Shown: positions 43,115 to 56,107 of the stretch, piece after piece | Layout: each line of letters begins with the position of its first letter | Numbering within the stretch: the first letter of the stretch is position 1 | Assembly: GCF_011045035.1 (NCBI RefSeq) | Contig: NZ_JAALAA010000006.1 | Span: 1-64,000 of the forward strand | Source of the DNA: Nocardioides turkmenicus | Lineage (GTDB): Bacteria > Actinomycetota > Actinomycetes > Propionibacteriales > Nocardioidaceae | Direction: 5' to 3' | DNA length: 64,000 nt | The notes under the pieces: model-generated | Database searches by the model: none | Told to the model about the DNA's origin: nothing | Seen by the model: the letters and a program-made list of their open reading frames with translations, nothing else | Position numbers and translations under genes: made by a program

Positions 43115-44379
43115 TCACCCGCCGTACGAAGATGCAGCTCATGGTCTTCCTGCTGATCACCCTTCTCGGGGTCAGCTTCGTCGGTGCGCGCTACGCCCGC
43201 CTGGGGTCCCTGTTCGTCAAGGACCACTACGTCGTGATGGCCCACTTCGCGCAGTCCGGCGGCATCTACGAGGATGCGGAGATCGACTACCGCGGCGTCA
43301 AGATCGGCCAGGTCGGTGACCTGGTGCTCAACCGCAGCGGTGTCGACGTCACGCTGAAGATCGACAACGAGTGGAAGGACAAGATCCCGGCCGACAGCCT
43401 CGCCGTGGTCGGCAACCGCTCCGCCGTCGGTGAGCAGTACGTCGAGCTGCAGCCGCAGTCGAAGGGCGGCCCCTACCTCGAGGACGGCTCGGAGATCGCC
43501 CGCGCGGCGACGATGACCCCGCTGCCGACCGAGAAGCTGCTCGAGGACATCACCACGACGGTCAACTCCGTCGACAAGCAGGCGCTGACCACCACGGTCG
43601 ACGAGCTGGGCAAGGGTTTCGCCGGCACCGGGCGCGATCTGCAGACCATCATCGACACGGGCACCGCCTTCGTCGAGACCGCCGACCAGAACTTCGGGCT
43701 CACCACGCAGCTGATCCGGGACAGCAACACCGTCCTCCAGGGACAGCTGGACAGCTCCTCGGCGATCAAGTCGTTCGCGACCGACCTGGAGCTGTTCACC
43801 GGCACGCTGGCCGGTTCCAACAAGGACCTGATCAAGCTGATCGAGAGTGGTTCCGCAGGCGCCACGGAACTGCGCCTGTTCCTGGAGCAGAACCAGGTGG
43901 AGATCGGCGAGCTTCTCAACCAGGTCCTGGTGACCGGCAAGGTCGTCCGGAAGAACCTGCCGGGCGTCAAGCACATCCTCTCGATCTTCCCGATCGTCGT
44001 GGAAGGCAGCTTCGCCGTCGTCGACGTCGGCCACCCGGGTCTGGCCCAGGCGCACTTCGGGATGGCCATCACCACGCAGCCGCCGTGCAAGCAGGGCTAC
44101 GAGAGCACCAAGAAGCGTAGCCCGCTGGACCTGCAGAGCCGTCCGTTCAACACCCAGGTCACCTGCACCGAGGACCCGTCCCACTCCAACGCCCGTGGTT
44201 CCAGCCAGGTCCCGCGCGCCGCGGTCGGTGCGCCCAGCTCCGTGGCGACCTTCGACCCGGAGACGGGCACGCTGACCTGGGACGACGCGGAGGACACCTC
44301 GGTGTCGACCGCGGCCCCGTCCTCCTACGGCGACGACGCCTGGAAGTGGCTCTACCTCCAGCCGATGGAGACCGAGTAG
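43111..44379 (+). CDS. mceF: Mce family protein MceF
   Basis: This 422-residue subunit has an N-terminal helix (about 9-26). The MCE domain (about 35-115) shows GGIYEDAEIDYRGVKIGQV, followed by helices and a C-terminal region with two Cys. The protein ends SYGDDAWKWLYLQPMETE. A second, diverged copy of exactly this ending (AYGEDAWKWLVEPLTTE) is encoded in another frame 80-130 bases downstream. The ancestral gene may therefore have ended further on, or a second mceF was deleted except for its tail. Unlike every other junction between Mce genes here, it does not overlap the next gene. Confidence 0.9.
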   Translation: MITRRTKMQLMVFLLITLLGVSFVGARYARLGSLFVKDHYVVMAHFAQSGGIYEDAEIDYRGVKIGQVGDLVLNRSGVDVTLKIDNEWKDKIPADSLAVVGNRSAVGEQYVELQPQSKGGPYLEDGSEIARAATMTPLPTEKLLEDITTTVNSVDKQALTTTVDELGKGFAGTGRDLQTIIDTGTAFVETADQNFGLTTQLIRDSNTVLQGQLDSSSAIKSFATDLELFTGTLAGSNKDLIKLIESGSAGATELRLFLEQNQVEIGELLNQVLVTGKVVRKNLPGVKHILSIFPIVVEGSFAVVDVGHPGLAQAHFGMAITTQPPCKQGYESTKKRSPLDLQSRPFNTQVTCTEDPSHSNARGSSQVPRAAVGAPSSVATFDPETGTLTWDDAEDTSVSTAAPSSYGDDAWKWLYLQPMETE

Positions 44380-44428
44380 TCCGGACGCGTTCGACCAACA
44401 CGCAGCCGACCGGGGTCGGGGCCCCGGG

Positions 44429-44509
44429 AGTGCTGCCGCATCGACCGACTCGCCTGCGGCGTACGGTGAGGATGCTTGGAAATGGCTCGTCGAGCCACTG
44501 ACCACAGAG
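44429..44509 (+). pseudogene. vestigial mceF 3' end
   Basis: Read in the frame beginning at 44429, this stretch gives SGSAAASTDSPAAYGEDAWKWLVEPLTTE-like sequence without a start. It matches the real MceF ending (STAAPSSYGDDAWKWL...METE), including the invariant Y-G-x-D-A-W-K-W-L. Third codon positions differ widely and use less GC-rich codons (GAT GCT TGG AAA). The frame differs from mceF. It is best read as a relic of a duplicated or truncated mceF. Confidence 0.6.
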
Positions 44510-44510
44510 A

Positions 44511-45152
44511 GTGATCCTTTTGAGCACCACGACCGACCCCGGCCCCGATGCGGAGACCGGCTCACAGACCGACCAGGAAGCGCCGAGGCAGGGCGCTCTG
44601 CTCCGCTGGGGCATCCTGGCCCTGCTGGTCGCCGTCATCATCGCCGCCGTCGGCTACGTCGGCTGGCAGCTGACCCGCGGCGCCGACGAGTCCGTGGTGA
44701 GCCAGCGCGAGCAGGTGATGGCCGCGGCCGACAAGTTCGTCGCGCGGGTCAACACCTACGGTCCCGAGGACATCGGCAGCGACAAGAAGACGATGCCCGA
44801 CTACCGCAAGGAGGTCGGCGCGCTGCTGACGCCGAAGTTCGAGAAGAGCTTCCTCGGCAACGTAGCGTTCGCCGAGGCGACCGTCGTCCAGCAGGGCGTG
44901 GGTCGCACCACCGACGTGCACGGCACGGCGGTCGCCGGTCTCGACGAGGACAGCGCGACCGTGCTGGTCGTCGCCGAGCTCGCGATCAGCTACCCGAAGT
45001 CCGAGGGGTCCGAGGAGCGCGTGGAGTCGGCGCGCCAGCTCGCGCGGACGGAGGTGGAGCTCGTGAAGCAGAACGGGAAGTGGCTGGTCGACGACTGGTA
45101 CCCCGCCGAAGAGACTCCTACTTCGGAAAGCAGTGAAGGGGTGACACCATGA
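44511..45152 (+). CDS. Mce-associated membrane protein
   Basis: This 213-residue single-pass protein is of the Mas (Mce-associated) type. A polar N-terminal tail is followed by a hydrophobic helix (about 33-53) and an extracytoplasmic domain of about 140 residues ending in the family motif GKWLVDDWYP. Such proteins stabilise Mce complexes. The start is either the GTG at 44511 or a TTG at 44520; neither has a strong ribosome-binding site. Its end overlaps the next gene by 4 bases (ATGA). Confidence 0.8.
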   Translation: MILLSTTTDPGPDAETGSQTDQEAPRQGALLRWGILALLVAVIIAAVGYVGWQLTRGADESVVSQREQVMAAADKFVARVNTYGPEDIGSDKKTMPDYRKEVGALLTPKFEKSFLGNVAFAEATVVQQGVGRTTDVHGTAVAGLDEDSATVLVVAELAISYPKSEGSEERVESARQLARTEVELVKQNGKWLVDDWYPAEETPTSESSEGVTP

Positions 45153-46090
45153 GGTCCACGATGACTTCTCCGACCTGGTACGACCTGCTCGACGTCGAGC
45201 CCGATGCCGCCACCGACGACATCCGGGCGGCGTGGAAGTCCGCGATCGCCGACCTCGACCCGACCGACCGCCGCTTCCGCACCCTCAACGAGGCCGCCGC
45301 CGTCCTGCTGGACGCCGACAAGCGGGCCGCGTACGACGCCGAGCTCGCCGCGCTCGAGGAGGCCGCCGCCACGGACGAGGACGCCGAGGCCGAGGCTCAG
45401 GCTGAGGACGACGCCGTGGAGACCGCGCCCGTCGAGGACGACGCCGCTGACGACGCACCCGACGCCGACGAGGAGGAGCCGGTCGCCGAGGCGGAGGAGT
45501 CCGCCGGACGTACGCTCCCGGCGCTGCCCACGTGGGCCCTGGTCGCCGCCGGCGTGCTCGCAGTGGCCGCGGTCGTCGCCGCAGGTGTGGTCTTCTTCGG
45601 GCAGGAGAAGGTGGAGACCGTCTCCAACAACAACGTCACGACCAGCACGGTCCAGGGTGCGGTGGGCAAGCAGATCACCCGCAACCACAAGCTGCTCGTC
45701 GAGGAGCAGGGCGCCGAGGCGCTCGAGGCGGCCAAGAAGGCCGTGATCCCGCTGCTGTCCTACGACTACAGCAAGATGGACGAGTCGAAGAGCAAGGCTC
45801 ACGACGTGATGACGAAGGACTACCGCGAGGACTACGACCGGCTCTTCGCGGTCCTCGTCGACAACGTCCCCGAGACGAAGACCGTGGTGAAGACGCTCGC
45901 CCCGGTCGACGCCGGCGTCATCCGGGTCTCCGAGGACACCGTGCAGATCCTGGTGCTGGTCGACCGCCAGGTCACCAACGCCCAGCGGAGCACCCCGATC
46001 GGCTACCAGGAGTACGCCATGCTCACGATGGCCAAGGTCGGCGACGAGTGGCTGGTGGACAAGGTCGAGACGCAGCCCAGCAAGGACTAG
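45149..46090 (+). CDS. Mce-associated membrane protein with degenerate J-like domain
   Basis: This 313-residue protein has three parts. Residues 8-70 resemble a DnaJ J-domain (TWYDLLDVEPDAATDDIRAAWKS... LNEAAAVLLDADKRAAYD), but the Hsp70-activating H-P-D is missing: the loop reads DLDPTD. An acidic, disordered linker follows (about 72-120). Then come a transmembrane helix (about 128-150) and a Mas-type extracytoplasmic domain ending GDEWLVDKVE, similar to the preceding gene. The J-like part would face the cytoplasm. It probably serves as a binding module for Mce assembly rather than as an Hsp70 co-chaperone. Confidence 0.8.
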   Translation: MRSTMTSPTWYDLLDVEPDAATDDIRAAWKSAIADLDPTDRRFRTLNEAAAVLLDADKRAAYDAELAALEEAAATDEDAEAEAQAEDDAVETAPVEDDAADDAPDADEEEPVAEAEESAGRTLPALPTWALVAAGVLAVAAVVAAGVVFFGQEKVETVSNNNVTTSTVQGAVGKQITRNHKLLVEEQGAEALEAAKKAVIPLLSYDYSKMDESKSKAHDVMTKDYREDYDRLFAVLVDNVPETKTVVKTLAPVDAGVIRVSEDTVQILVLVDRQVTNAQRSTPIGYQEYAMLTMAKVGDEWLVDKVETQPSKD

Positions 46091-46428
46091 TGGCCGCCAT
46101 CCGCGCCTTTGCGCTACCTGTCAAGTGATTGGAATAACCTTTCCGGCGAGCGGACCGATTGGCGCGGATGCTTGACCCGGGGTGCCGAAGGGGCGCATGA
46201 TCATCCGCGATGCACGACAAGGCAACGATCGACCAGGCTGACGTTCGGGTGCCGCAGGTGTGAATGAAGAGACGCCGGACTTTAAAATGAGGCCCGGTGT
46301 TGTGAAGTGCGCTTTTGTGCCCTACTATGGCGCTTTGCGCATGCCTTCATATGCCCCTCAGCCTGCCCGGTGGCTGTTCGGTGGTCGGCAGCGCGAATCC
46401 ACCTGCGAACCTTGTCGAAGGATTCCTC
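46091..46428. other. 338-base gap before rpoB, with leader
   Basis: No gene is supported. The region contains a distant 10-bp inverted pair (CATCCGCGCC at 46098-46107 with 46161-46170), an AT-rich TTTAAAATGA near 46281, and the rpoB promoter at 46300-46328. The last 95 bases are the predicted rpoB leader. Confidence 0.5.
46300..46328 (+). promoter_or_regulatory. rpoB-rpoC promoter
   Basis: TTGTGA (46300-46305), an exact 17-base spacer and TACTAT (46323-46328), the best sigma-70-type match in the window. Initiation would be near 46335, about 94 bases before rpoB. Confidence 0.65.
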
Positions 46429-49400
46429 TTGGCCGCGCGCACCTCGTCGGGTGACTCCACCCCTCGCCGCATCTCTTTCGCTAAGATCTCAGAGCCTCTC
46501 GAGCTTCCTCAGCTCCTCGCCCTCCAGACCGACAGCTTCGACTGGCTGATCGGCAACGAGCGCTGGCAGGAGCAGGTTGCCGCCCGCGAAGCAGCGGGTG
46601 AGGACGTGTCTCACAAGTCCGGTCTTCAGGAGATCTTCGAGGAGATCTCTCCGATCGAGGACTTCTCGGAGACGATGTCCCTCTCGTTCGAGAGTCCTGT
46701 CTTCTACGACCCCAAGTACACCGTCGAGGAGTGCAAGGAGAAGGACTTCACCTACTCCGCACCGCTCTACGTCTCGGCGGAGTTCACCAACAACGACACT
46801 GGTGAGATCAAGGGCCAGACGGTCTTCATGGGTGACTTCCCGCTCATGACCGACCAGGGCACTTTCGTGATCAACGGCACCGAGCGTGTCGTCGTCTCGC
46901 AGCTCGTCCGGTCCCCGGGCGTCTACTTCGAGCGCACCGCCGACAAGACGTCCGACAAGGACATCTACACCGCCAAGCTGATCCCGAGCCGCGGCGCCTG
47001 GCTCGAGTTCGAGATCGACAAGCGCGACCTGGTCGGCGTCCGCCTCGACCGCAAGCGCAAGCAGAACGTCACGGTGCTGCTCAAGGCCCTCGGCTGGACC
47101 AACGAGCAGATCCGCGAGGAGTTCGGCGAGTACGAGTCGATGATGCTGACCCTGGAGAAGGACAGCACCACCGCCCAGGACGACGCGCTGCTCGACATCT
47201 ACCGCAAGCTGCGCCCGGGCGAGCCCCCGACGCGTGAGGCCGCGCAGACGCTGCTGAACAACTACTACTTCAACCCGAAGCGCTACGACACCGCCAAGGT
47301 CGGTCGCTACAAGGTCAACAAGAAGCTCGGTCTTACCGAGGCCTTCGACCAGCAGACCCTGACCGTCGACGACATCGTCGCGACGATCAAGTACGTCGTG
47401 GCGCTGCACGACGGGCGTACGCAGCTCGAGACCCCGCAGGGCACGATCGACATCGCCGCCGACGACATCGACCACTTCGGCAACCGCCGGATGCGGACGG
47501 TCGGCGAGCTGATCCAGAACCAGCTGCGTACGGGCCTGGCTCGTATGGAGCGCGTCGTGCGCGAGCGGATGACGACCCAGGACGTCGAGGCGATCACCCC
47601 GCAGTCCCTGATCAACATCCGTCCCGTGGTCGCTGCGCTGAAGGAGTTCTTTGGCACCTCGCAGCTGTCGCAGTTCATGGACCAGAACAACCCGCTCGCG
47701 GGCCTGACGCACAAGCGTCGTCTGTCGGCTCTCGGCCCGGGTGGTCTCTCCCGTGACCGCGCCGGCATGGAGGTCCGAGACGTCCACCCGTCGCACTACG
47801 GCCGGATGTGTCCGATCGAGACCCCTGAAGGTCCCAACATCGGTCTGATCGGCTCGCTGGCCTCCTTCGGCCGGATCAACCCGTTCGGTTTCGTCGAGAC
47901 GCCCTACCGCAAGGTCGTCAACGGCGTCGTCACCGACCAGATCGACTACCTGACCGCCGACGACGAGGACAAGTACGTCATCGCGCAGGCGAACGCGGCC
48001 GTCGACGAGAACATGCGGTTCGCCACCGAGCGCGTCCTGGTCCGCCAGCGCGACGGCGAGGTCTCCGAGCTCCTGGCCGACGAGGTCGACTACATCGACG
48101 TCTCGCCGCGCCAGATGGTGTCGGTCGCGACCGCGCTGATCCCGTTCCTCGAGCACGACGACGCCAACCGTGCGCTCATGGGCGCCAACATGCAGCGTCA
48201 GGCCGTTCCGCTGGTCCGCAGCGACTCGCCGCTGGTCGGCACCGGCATCGAGTACCGCGCCGCGGTCGACGCCGGTGACGTGCTCGTCGCGAAGAAGGCC
48301 GGTGTCGTCAAGGAGGTCTCCGCCGACGTCATCGAGACCCTCAACGACGACGGCACCTACACCACCTACAAGCTGGCGAAGTTCGAGCGCTCCAACCAGG
48401 GCAACTGCGTCAACCAGCAGCCGCTGGTCGACGAGGGCGCCCGGGTCGAGGTCGGCTCCCCGCTGGCCGACGGTCCGGCGACCCAGGGTGCCGAGATGGC
48501 GCTGGGTGCCAACCTCCTGGTCGCCTTCCAGTCGTGGCAGGGCCACAACTACGAGGACGCGATCATCCTGTCCCAGCGTCTGGTGCAGCAGGACTACCTC
48601 ACCTCGATCCACATCGAGGAGCACGAGGTCGACGCCCGCGACACCAAGCTGGGCCCGGAGGAGATCACCCGGGACATCCCGAACGTCTCCGAGGAGATGC
48701 TGGCCGACCTCGACGAGCGCGGCATCATCCGCATCGGCGCCGAGGTCACCACCGGTGACATCCTGGTCGGCAAGGTCACCCCGAAGGGCGAGACCGAGCT
48801 GACCCCGGAGGAGCGCCTGCTCCGCGCGATCTTCGGTGAGAAGGCGCGCGAGGTCCGCGACACCTCGATGAAGGTTCCGCACGGCGAGGAGGGCACCGTC
48901 ATCGGTGTCCGCGTCTTCGACCGTGAGGAGGGCGACGAGCTGCCCCCGGGCGTGAACCAGCTGGTTCGTGTCTACGTGGCGCAGAAGCGCAAGATCTCCG
49001 TGGGTGACAAGCTCGCCGGCCGTCACGGCAACAAGGGTGTCATCGCGAAGATCCTGCCGGTCGAGGACATGCCGTTCATGGAGGACGGCACCCCGGTCGA
49101 CGTTCTGCTCAACCCGCTCGGTGTTCCGCGTCGTATGAACATCGGACAGGTCCTGGAGCTCCACCTCGGCTGGCTCGCCAAGCAGGGTTGGGACCTCAAC
49201 CTCTCCGACGACCCCGACGACAGCGCCTGGAAGCAGCGCCTGATCAAGATCCACGCCGACAAGGCCGAGCCGGGCACCAAGGTGGCCACGCCGGTCTTCG
49301 ACGGTGCGCGTGAGGACGAGATCACCGGTCTGCTCGCCTCGACCCTCCCGAACCGGGACGGTCAGCGTGTGGTCGGCACCGACGGCAAGGCCCGCCTCTT

Positions 49401-49899
49401 CGACGGTCGCTCCGGCGAGCCGTTCCCGGAGCCGGTGGCCGTGGGCTACATGTACATCCTGAAGCTGCACCACCTGGTCGACGACAAGATCCACGCGCGT
49501 TCGACCGGTCCGTACTCGATGATCACCCAGCAGCCGCTCGGCGGTAAGGCCCAGTTTGGTGGCCAGCGCTTCGGTGAGATGGAGGTCTGGGCGATGGAGG
49601 CGTACGGCGCCGCCTACGCCCTGCAGGAGCTCCTGACCATCAAGTCGGACGACGTGCCCGGCCGCGTGAAGGTGTACGAGGCGATCGTCAAGGGCGAGAA
49701 CATCCCCGACTCGGGTATCCCGGAGTCGTTCAAGGTTCTCGTCAAGGAGATGCAGTCGCTGTGCCTGAACGTCGAGGTGCTGAGCCAGGACGGTTCGGCG
49801 ATCGAGCTCCGTGACGCGGAGGAAGACGTCTTCCGCGCCGCCGAGGAGCTCGGCATCGACCTGTCCCGCCGCGAGCCCTCTTCCGTAGAGGAAGTCTGA
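46429..49899 (+). CDS. rpoB: DNA-directed RNA polymerase subunit beta
   Basis: This 1156-residue beta subunit of RNA polymerase shows all conserved regions. These include the rifampicin-binding cluster starting near residue 410 ([26 protein letters not shown]), where Asp, His and Ser at the main resistance positions are the sensitive-type residues, and the C-terminal clamp region [19 protein letters not shown] set the start at the TTG at 46429 because GAAGGA lies 6 bases ahead and because actinobacterial RpoB proteins begin at this [19 protein letters not shown] segment. It is separated from rplL by the mce operon and so has its own promoter. Confidence 0.98.
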   Translation: MAARTSSGDSTPRRISFAKISEPLELPQLLALQTDSFDWLIGNERWQEQVAAREAAGEDVSHKSGLQEIFEEISPIEDFSETMSLSFESPVFYDPKYTVEECKEKDFTYSAPLYVSAEFTNNDTGEIKGQTVFMGDFPLMTDQGTFVINGTERVVVSQLVRSPGVYFERTADKTSDKDIYTAKLIPSRGAWLEFEIDKRDLVGVRLDRKRKQNVTVLLKALGWTNEQIREEFGEYESMMLTLEKDSTTAQDDALLDIYRKLRPGEPPTREAAQTLLNNYYFNPKRYDTAKVGRYKVNKKLGLTEAFDQQTLTVDDIVATIKYVVALHDGRTQLETPQGTIDIAADDIDHFGNRRMRTVGELIQNQLRTGLARMERVVRERMTTQDVEAITPQSLINIRPVVAALKEFFGTSQLSQFMDQNNPLAGLTHKRRLSALGPGGLSRDRAGMEVRDVHPSHYGRMCPIETPEGPNIGLIGSLASFGRINPFGFVETPYRKVVNGVVTDQIDYLTADDEDKYVIAQANAAVDENMRFATERVLVRQRDGEVSELLADEVDYIDVSPRQMVSVATALIPFLEHDDANRALMGANMQRQAVPLVRSDSPLVGTGIEYRAAVDAGDVLVAKKAGVVKEVSADVIETLNDDGTYTTYKLAKFERSNQGNCVNQQPLVDEGARVEVGSPLADGPATQGAEMALGANLLVAFQSWQGHNYEDAIILSQRLVQQDYLTSIHIEEHEVDARDTKLGPEEITRDIPNVSEEMLADLDERGIIRIGAEVTTGDILVGKVTPKGETELTPEERLLRAIFGEKAREVRDTSMKVPHGEEGTVIGVRVFDREEGDELPPGVNQLVRVYVAQKRKISVGDKLAGRHGNKGVIAKILPVEDMPFMEDGTPVDVLLNPLGVPRRMNIGQVLELHLGWLAKQGWDLNLSDDPDDSAWKQRLIKIHADKAEPGTKVATPVFDGAREDEITGLLASTLPNRDGQRVVGTDGKARLFDGRSGEPFPEPVAVGYMYILKLHHLVDDKIHARSTGPYSMITQQPLGGKAQFGGQRFGEMEVWAMEAYGAAYALQELLTIKSDDVPGRVKVYEAIVKGENIPDSGIPESFKVLVKEMQSLCLNVEVLSQDGSAIELRDAEEDVFRAAEELGIDLSRREPSSVEEV

Positions 49900-49987
49900 C
49901 GAGCGGGAGGTGCGCCTGCGGGCGCACCTCCCCCCTCTCAGTCCCCTTTGAACTTTCCAAGAACTAACGAAGGAACTGGAAGCCACC

Positions 49988-53863
<3,876 letters not shown>

Positions 53864-53876
53864 TCGAATGGTCTGG

Positions 53877-53908
53877 AAGGCCCCGCCACCTTCGGGTGGC
53901 GGGGCCTT
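53877..53908 (+). terminator. terminator after rpoC
   Basis: AAGGCCCCGCCACC (53877-53890) pairs perfectly with 53895-53908 across a TTCG loop. It lies in the convergent gap and may act both ways. Confidence 0.8.
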
Positions 53909-53917
53909 CGCCTTTGC

Positions 53918-54799
53918 TCAGGGGATGAGGAGCCATCGGCCGTCCGAGCCCGGTGCCGCCGTCGCCTCCTGGTAGGCCTCGGCGGCCTTGCTGAGCGGAC
54001 GGGTCGCAGCGATCCGGGTCGGTACGGTGCCGTCGGCCGCCAGCCGCAGCAGGCCGGCGAGAGTCGCCCCGTCGGCATGGCTCATCACGGTCGAGACCTC
54101 GATGCCGCGCTCGGGCTCCGGCTCCCGGCCGGGCTTGACGCTGATGTAGCGGCCGTCGTCGCGTACGCCTGCCAGGGCGGGGTCGTTGAGCGCCGCCAGA
54201 TCGAGGACGGCGTCGTGGGCGTGCGGCTCGATCTCGGTGACGACACGGTCGGCGCCGGTGGCGAGGTGCTCGGTGCCGGGCCGCACGAGAGCGTCGACGG
54301 CCCAGCCGTCGGACTTCGCGAGCGCCAGTGCCCACAGGCCGACGCCTCCGGCGGCACCGGTGACGAGCAGGCTGCCCCGCTCGGGGCCGAGGAGGTCGAG
54401 CGCCTGGCGGGCGGTGAGCGCGTTGAGCGGAGCCGCGGCAGCGGCATCGAGCGTGAGCCCCTCGGGCAGCGGCGCCGCGTCGGCGGCCGGCAGCACGACC
54501 TCCGTCGCGTGGGCGCGGGCGCCTGCCGCCGGGTTGCCGTGGAAGCCGGCGACCCGGTCACCGACCGCGAAGCCGGAGACCGCCTCGCCGATCTCGGTGA
54601 CGACACCGCTGAAGTCGAAGCCGAGGCCGACCACGTCGGGGAGCCCGATGGGTGCGTGGTCGGCGGCGACGAAGGCGTCGAAGAGGGTGAAGCCGGCGGC
54701 GGCCACCTCGACCCGGATCTCGTCGGGGCCGAGCGGCTGCGCCGGGAGCTCCTCGAGGTGCGGGGTCGGGTCGCCGGCACGGGAGATGAGTGCGTACAT
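53918..54799 (-). CDS. MDR-family (quinone-type) oxidoreductase
   Basis: This 293-residue medium-chain reductase has an N-terminal GroES-like part with VVGLGFDFSGVVTEIGEAVSGFAVGDRV (about 57-84) and a Rossmann part with TGAAGGVGLWALALAK (NADPH loop, about 146-161). It lacks zinc-site cysteines, so it is a quinone oxidoreductase-like, zinc-free member. An AAGGA lies 9 bases before the ATG. Transcribed divergently from an HxlR regulator, the usual pairing for control of such reductases by reactive compounds. Confidence 0.85.
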   Translation of the reverse strand: MYALISRAGDPTPHLEELPAQPLGPDEIRVEVAAAGFTLFDAFVAADHAPIGLPDVVGLGFDFSGVVTEIGEAVSGFAVGDRVAGFHGNPAAGARAHATEVVLPAADAAPLPEGLTLDAAAAAPLNALTARQALDLLGPERGSLLVTGAAGGVGLWALALAKSDGWAVDALVRPGTEHLATGADRVVTEIEPHAHDAVLDLAALNDPALAGVRDDGRYISVKPGREPEPERGIEVSTVMSHADGATLAGLLRLAADGTVPTRIAATRPLSKAAEAYQEATAAPGSDGRWLLIP

Positions 54800-54873
54800 G
54801 GTGTTCGTCCTTGGGTCTGGTCAACTGGTTGCACGCACTACTTTCGGTGCCCTACTCTCCTTTGGGAAGAAGG

Positions 54874-54885
54874 CACTTTGAAGTG
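54874..54885. promoter_or_regulatory. palindrome in the oxidoreductase/HxlR divergent region
   Basis: CACTTTGAAGTG is a perfect 12-bp palindrome. A related imperfect dyad, GCACTACTTTCGGTGC, lies some 40 bases to its left. Both are candidate HxlR-binding sites in the 109-base shared promoter region. Confidence 0.4.
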
Positions 54886-54908
54886 GCGTACGCACCTGGA
54901 GGTCTGCC

Positions 54909-55310
54909 ATGGGGACGACGACGGCCGAGCGGCCCAGTGGATTCGAGCAGAGCGGATTCGACGCGTTCACGGCGCTGTGTCCGAGCAGGCGGCTGCTGGA
55001 CACGATCGGCGACAAGTGGGTGAGCCTGGCGATCGTGGCGCTCGGGCTGCGTGGGCCGCTGAGGTACTCGGAGCTGGCCTCGCAGATCGAAGGGGTCAGC
55101 CAGAAGATGCTGACCCAGTCGTTGCGGAAGATGGAACGCGACGGCCTGCTGACGCGCACCGTCACGCCGTCGGTGCCGGTGCGGACCGACTACGAGCTGA
55201 CTCCGCTCGGGCAGACGCTGCTGCCCGTCCTCGCGCACCTCAAGGAGTGGGCCGAGGACCACATGGCCGAGGTGGACGAGGCCCGCACGGCGTACGACTC
55301 GAAGGTCTGA
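54909..55310 (+). CDS. HxlR-type transcriptional regulator
   Basis: This 133-residue winged-helix regulator begins with CPSRRLLDTIGDKWVSLAIVALG, the HxlR domain opening with its redox- or quinone-reactive Cys (Cys24). LRYSELASQIEGVSQKMLTQSLRKMERDGLLTR forms the recognition helix and wing (about 50-83). It probably controls the divergent oxidoreductase. GGAGG lies 6 bases before the ATG at 54909. Confidence 0.88.
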   Translation: MGTTTAERPSGFEQSGFDAFTALCPSRRLLDTIGDKWVSLAIVALGLRGPLRYSELASQIEGVSQKMLTQSLRKMERDGLLTRTVTPSVPVRTDYELTPLGQTLLPVLAHLKEWAEDHMAEVDEARTAYDSKV

Positions 55311-55423
55311 GATTTTCTCGAGATCGGACGCAACGAACCGTGGCGTCCGCGCGTCTCAGGGGTAGGACGATGGGTCAACCAACCGGCTTGTCCGGCTGGG
55401 CATCTGCTACTCGAGGAGCAAAG

Positions 55424-56077
55424 ATGCGGCACGCTCGGCTGATGGTGGTCGTAGTCGGGATCCTCGGCGTGCTCGCGGTGGGAGGTTGCGGGTCGACGAT
55501 GGACGGGGCGGTCGACGCGTCACCATCTGCTTCCGGGACCGCGGATTCGACCTCGCAGAGCAGCACACCATCGTCCCCGACTCAGTCCTCACCGGCGGCC
55601 ACGGGGGGTTCGCCGGTGAGGACTGAGTCCTCAGCTTCTTCCTCCGACCCGGCGGCGGACCCGGTGACGCCGAAGTGCGCCAACACCGACCTGAAGGCCG
55701 GCTACCGACCCACCGAGGCAGGTGCGGGGTCGCGGTTCGGCGAGATCACGCTGACCAACGTCTCCGACCACGCATGCTCCCTGGGCGGCTTCGGCGGGCT
55801 CTCGTACGTCGGGGGCGGCGACGGCACCCAGGTCGGGGCGCCGGCGAGACGTGAGGGCTCCTGGCGCAGGATCATCATGAAGCCGGGGCAGGTCGCGGTG
55901 AGCGCGGTCGCCGAGTCGACGGCCCAGAACTACCCGGCCTCGGACTGCAAGCCGACCAAGGTGGACGGTTTCCGGGTCTACGTCCCGGACTCCTACGACT
56001 CCCAGTTCGTCCGTCACGAGACGACCGGCTGTGCCGACAAGAACGTGTCGCTCCTGTCTCATCGCGCGTTCCACTAG
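55424..56077 (+). CDS. DUF4232 lipoprotein
   Basis: This 217-residue protein is exported and lipidated, with a signal ending AVGGC (Cys at about 22). A low-complexity Ser/Thr/Pro linker of about 50 residues is followed by the DUF4232 domain (about 80-210), with CANTDLKAG, ITLTNVSDHACSLGGFGGLSYV and a terminal Cys pair, so two disulfides are likely. Function unknown; common on the surface of actinobacteria. GAGGAG lies 6 bases before the ATG, which sets the start although the frame is open far upstream. Confidence 0.83.
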   Translation: MRHARLMVVVVGILGVLAVGGCGSTMDGAVDASPSASGTADSTSQSSTPSSPTQSSPAATGGSPVRTESSASSSDPAADPVTPKCANTDLKAGYRPTEAGAGSRFGEITLTNVSDHACSLGGFGGLSYVGGGDGTQVGAPARREGSWRRIIMKPGQVAVSAVAESTAQNYPASDCKPTKVDGFRVYVPDSYDSQFVRHETTGCADKNVSLLSHRAFH

Positions 56078-56107
56078 CGGCCATCCGCAGGCGGGATCCT
56101 GGCGCGC

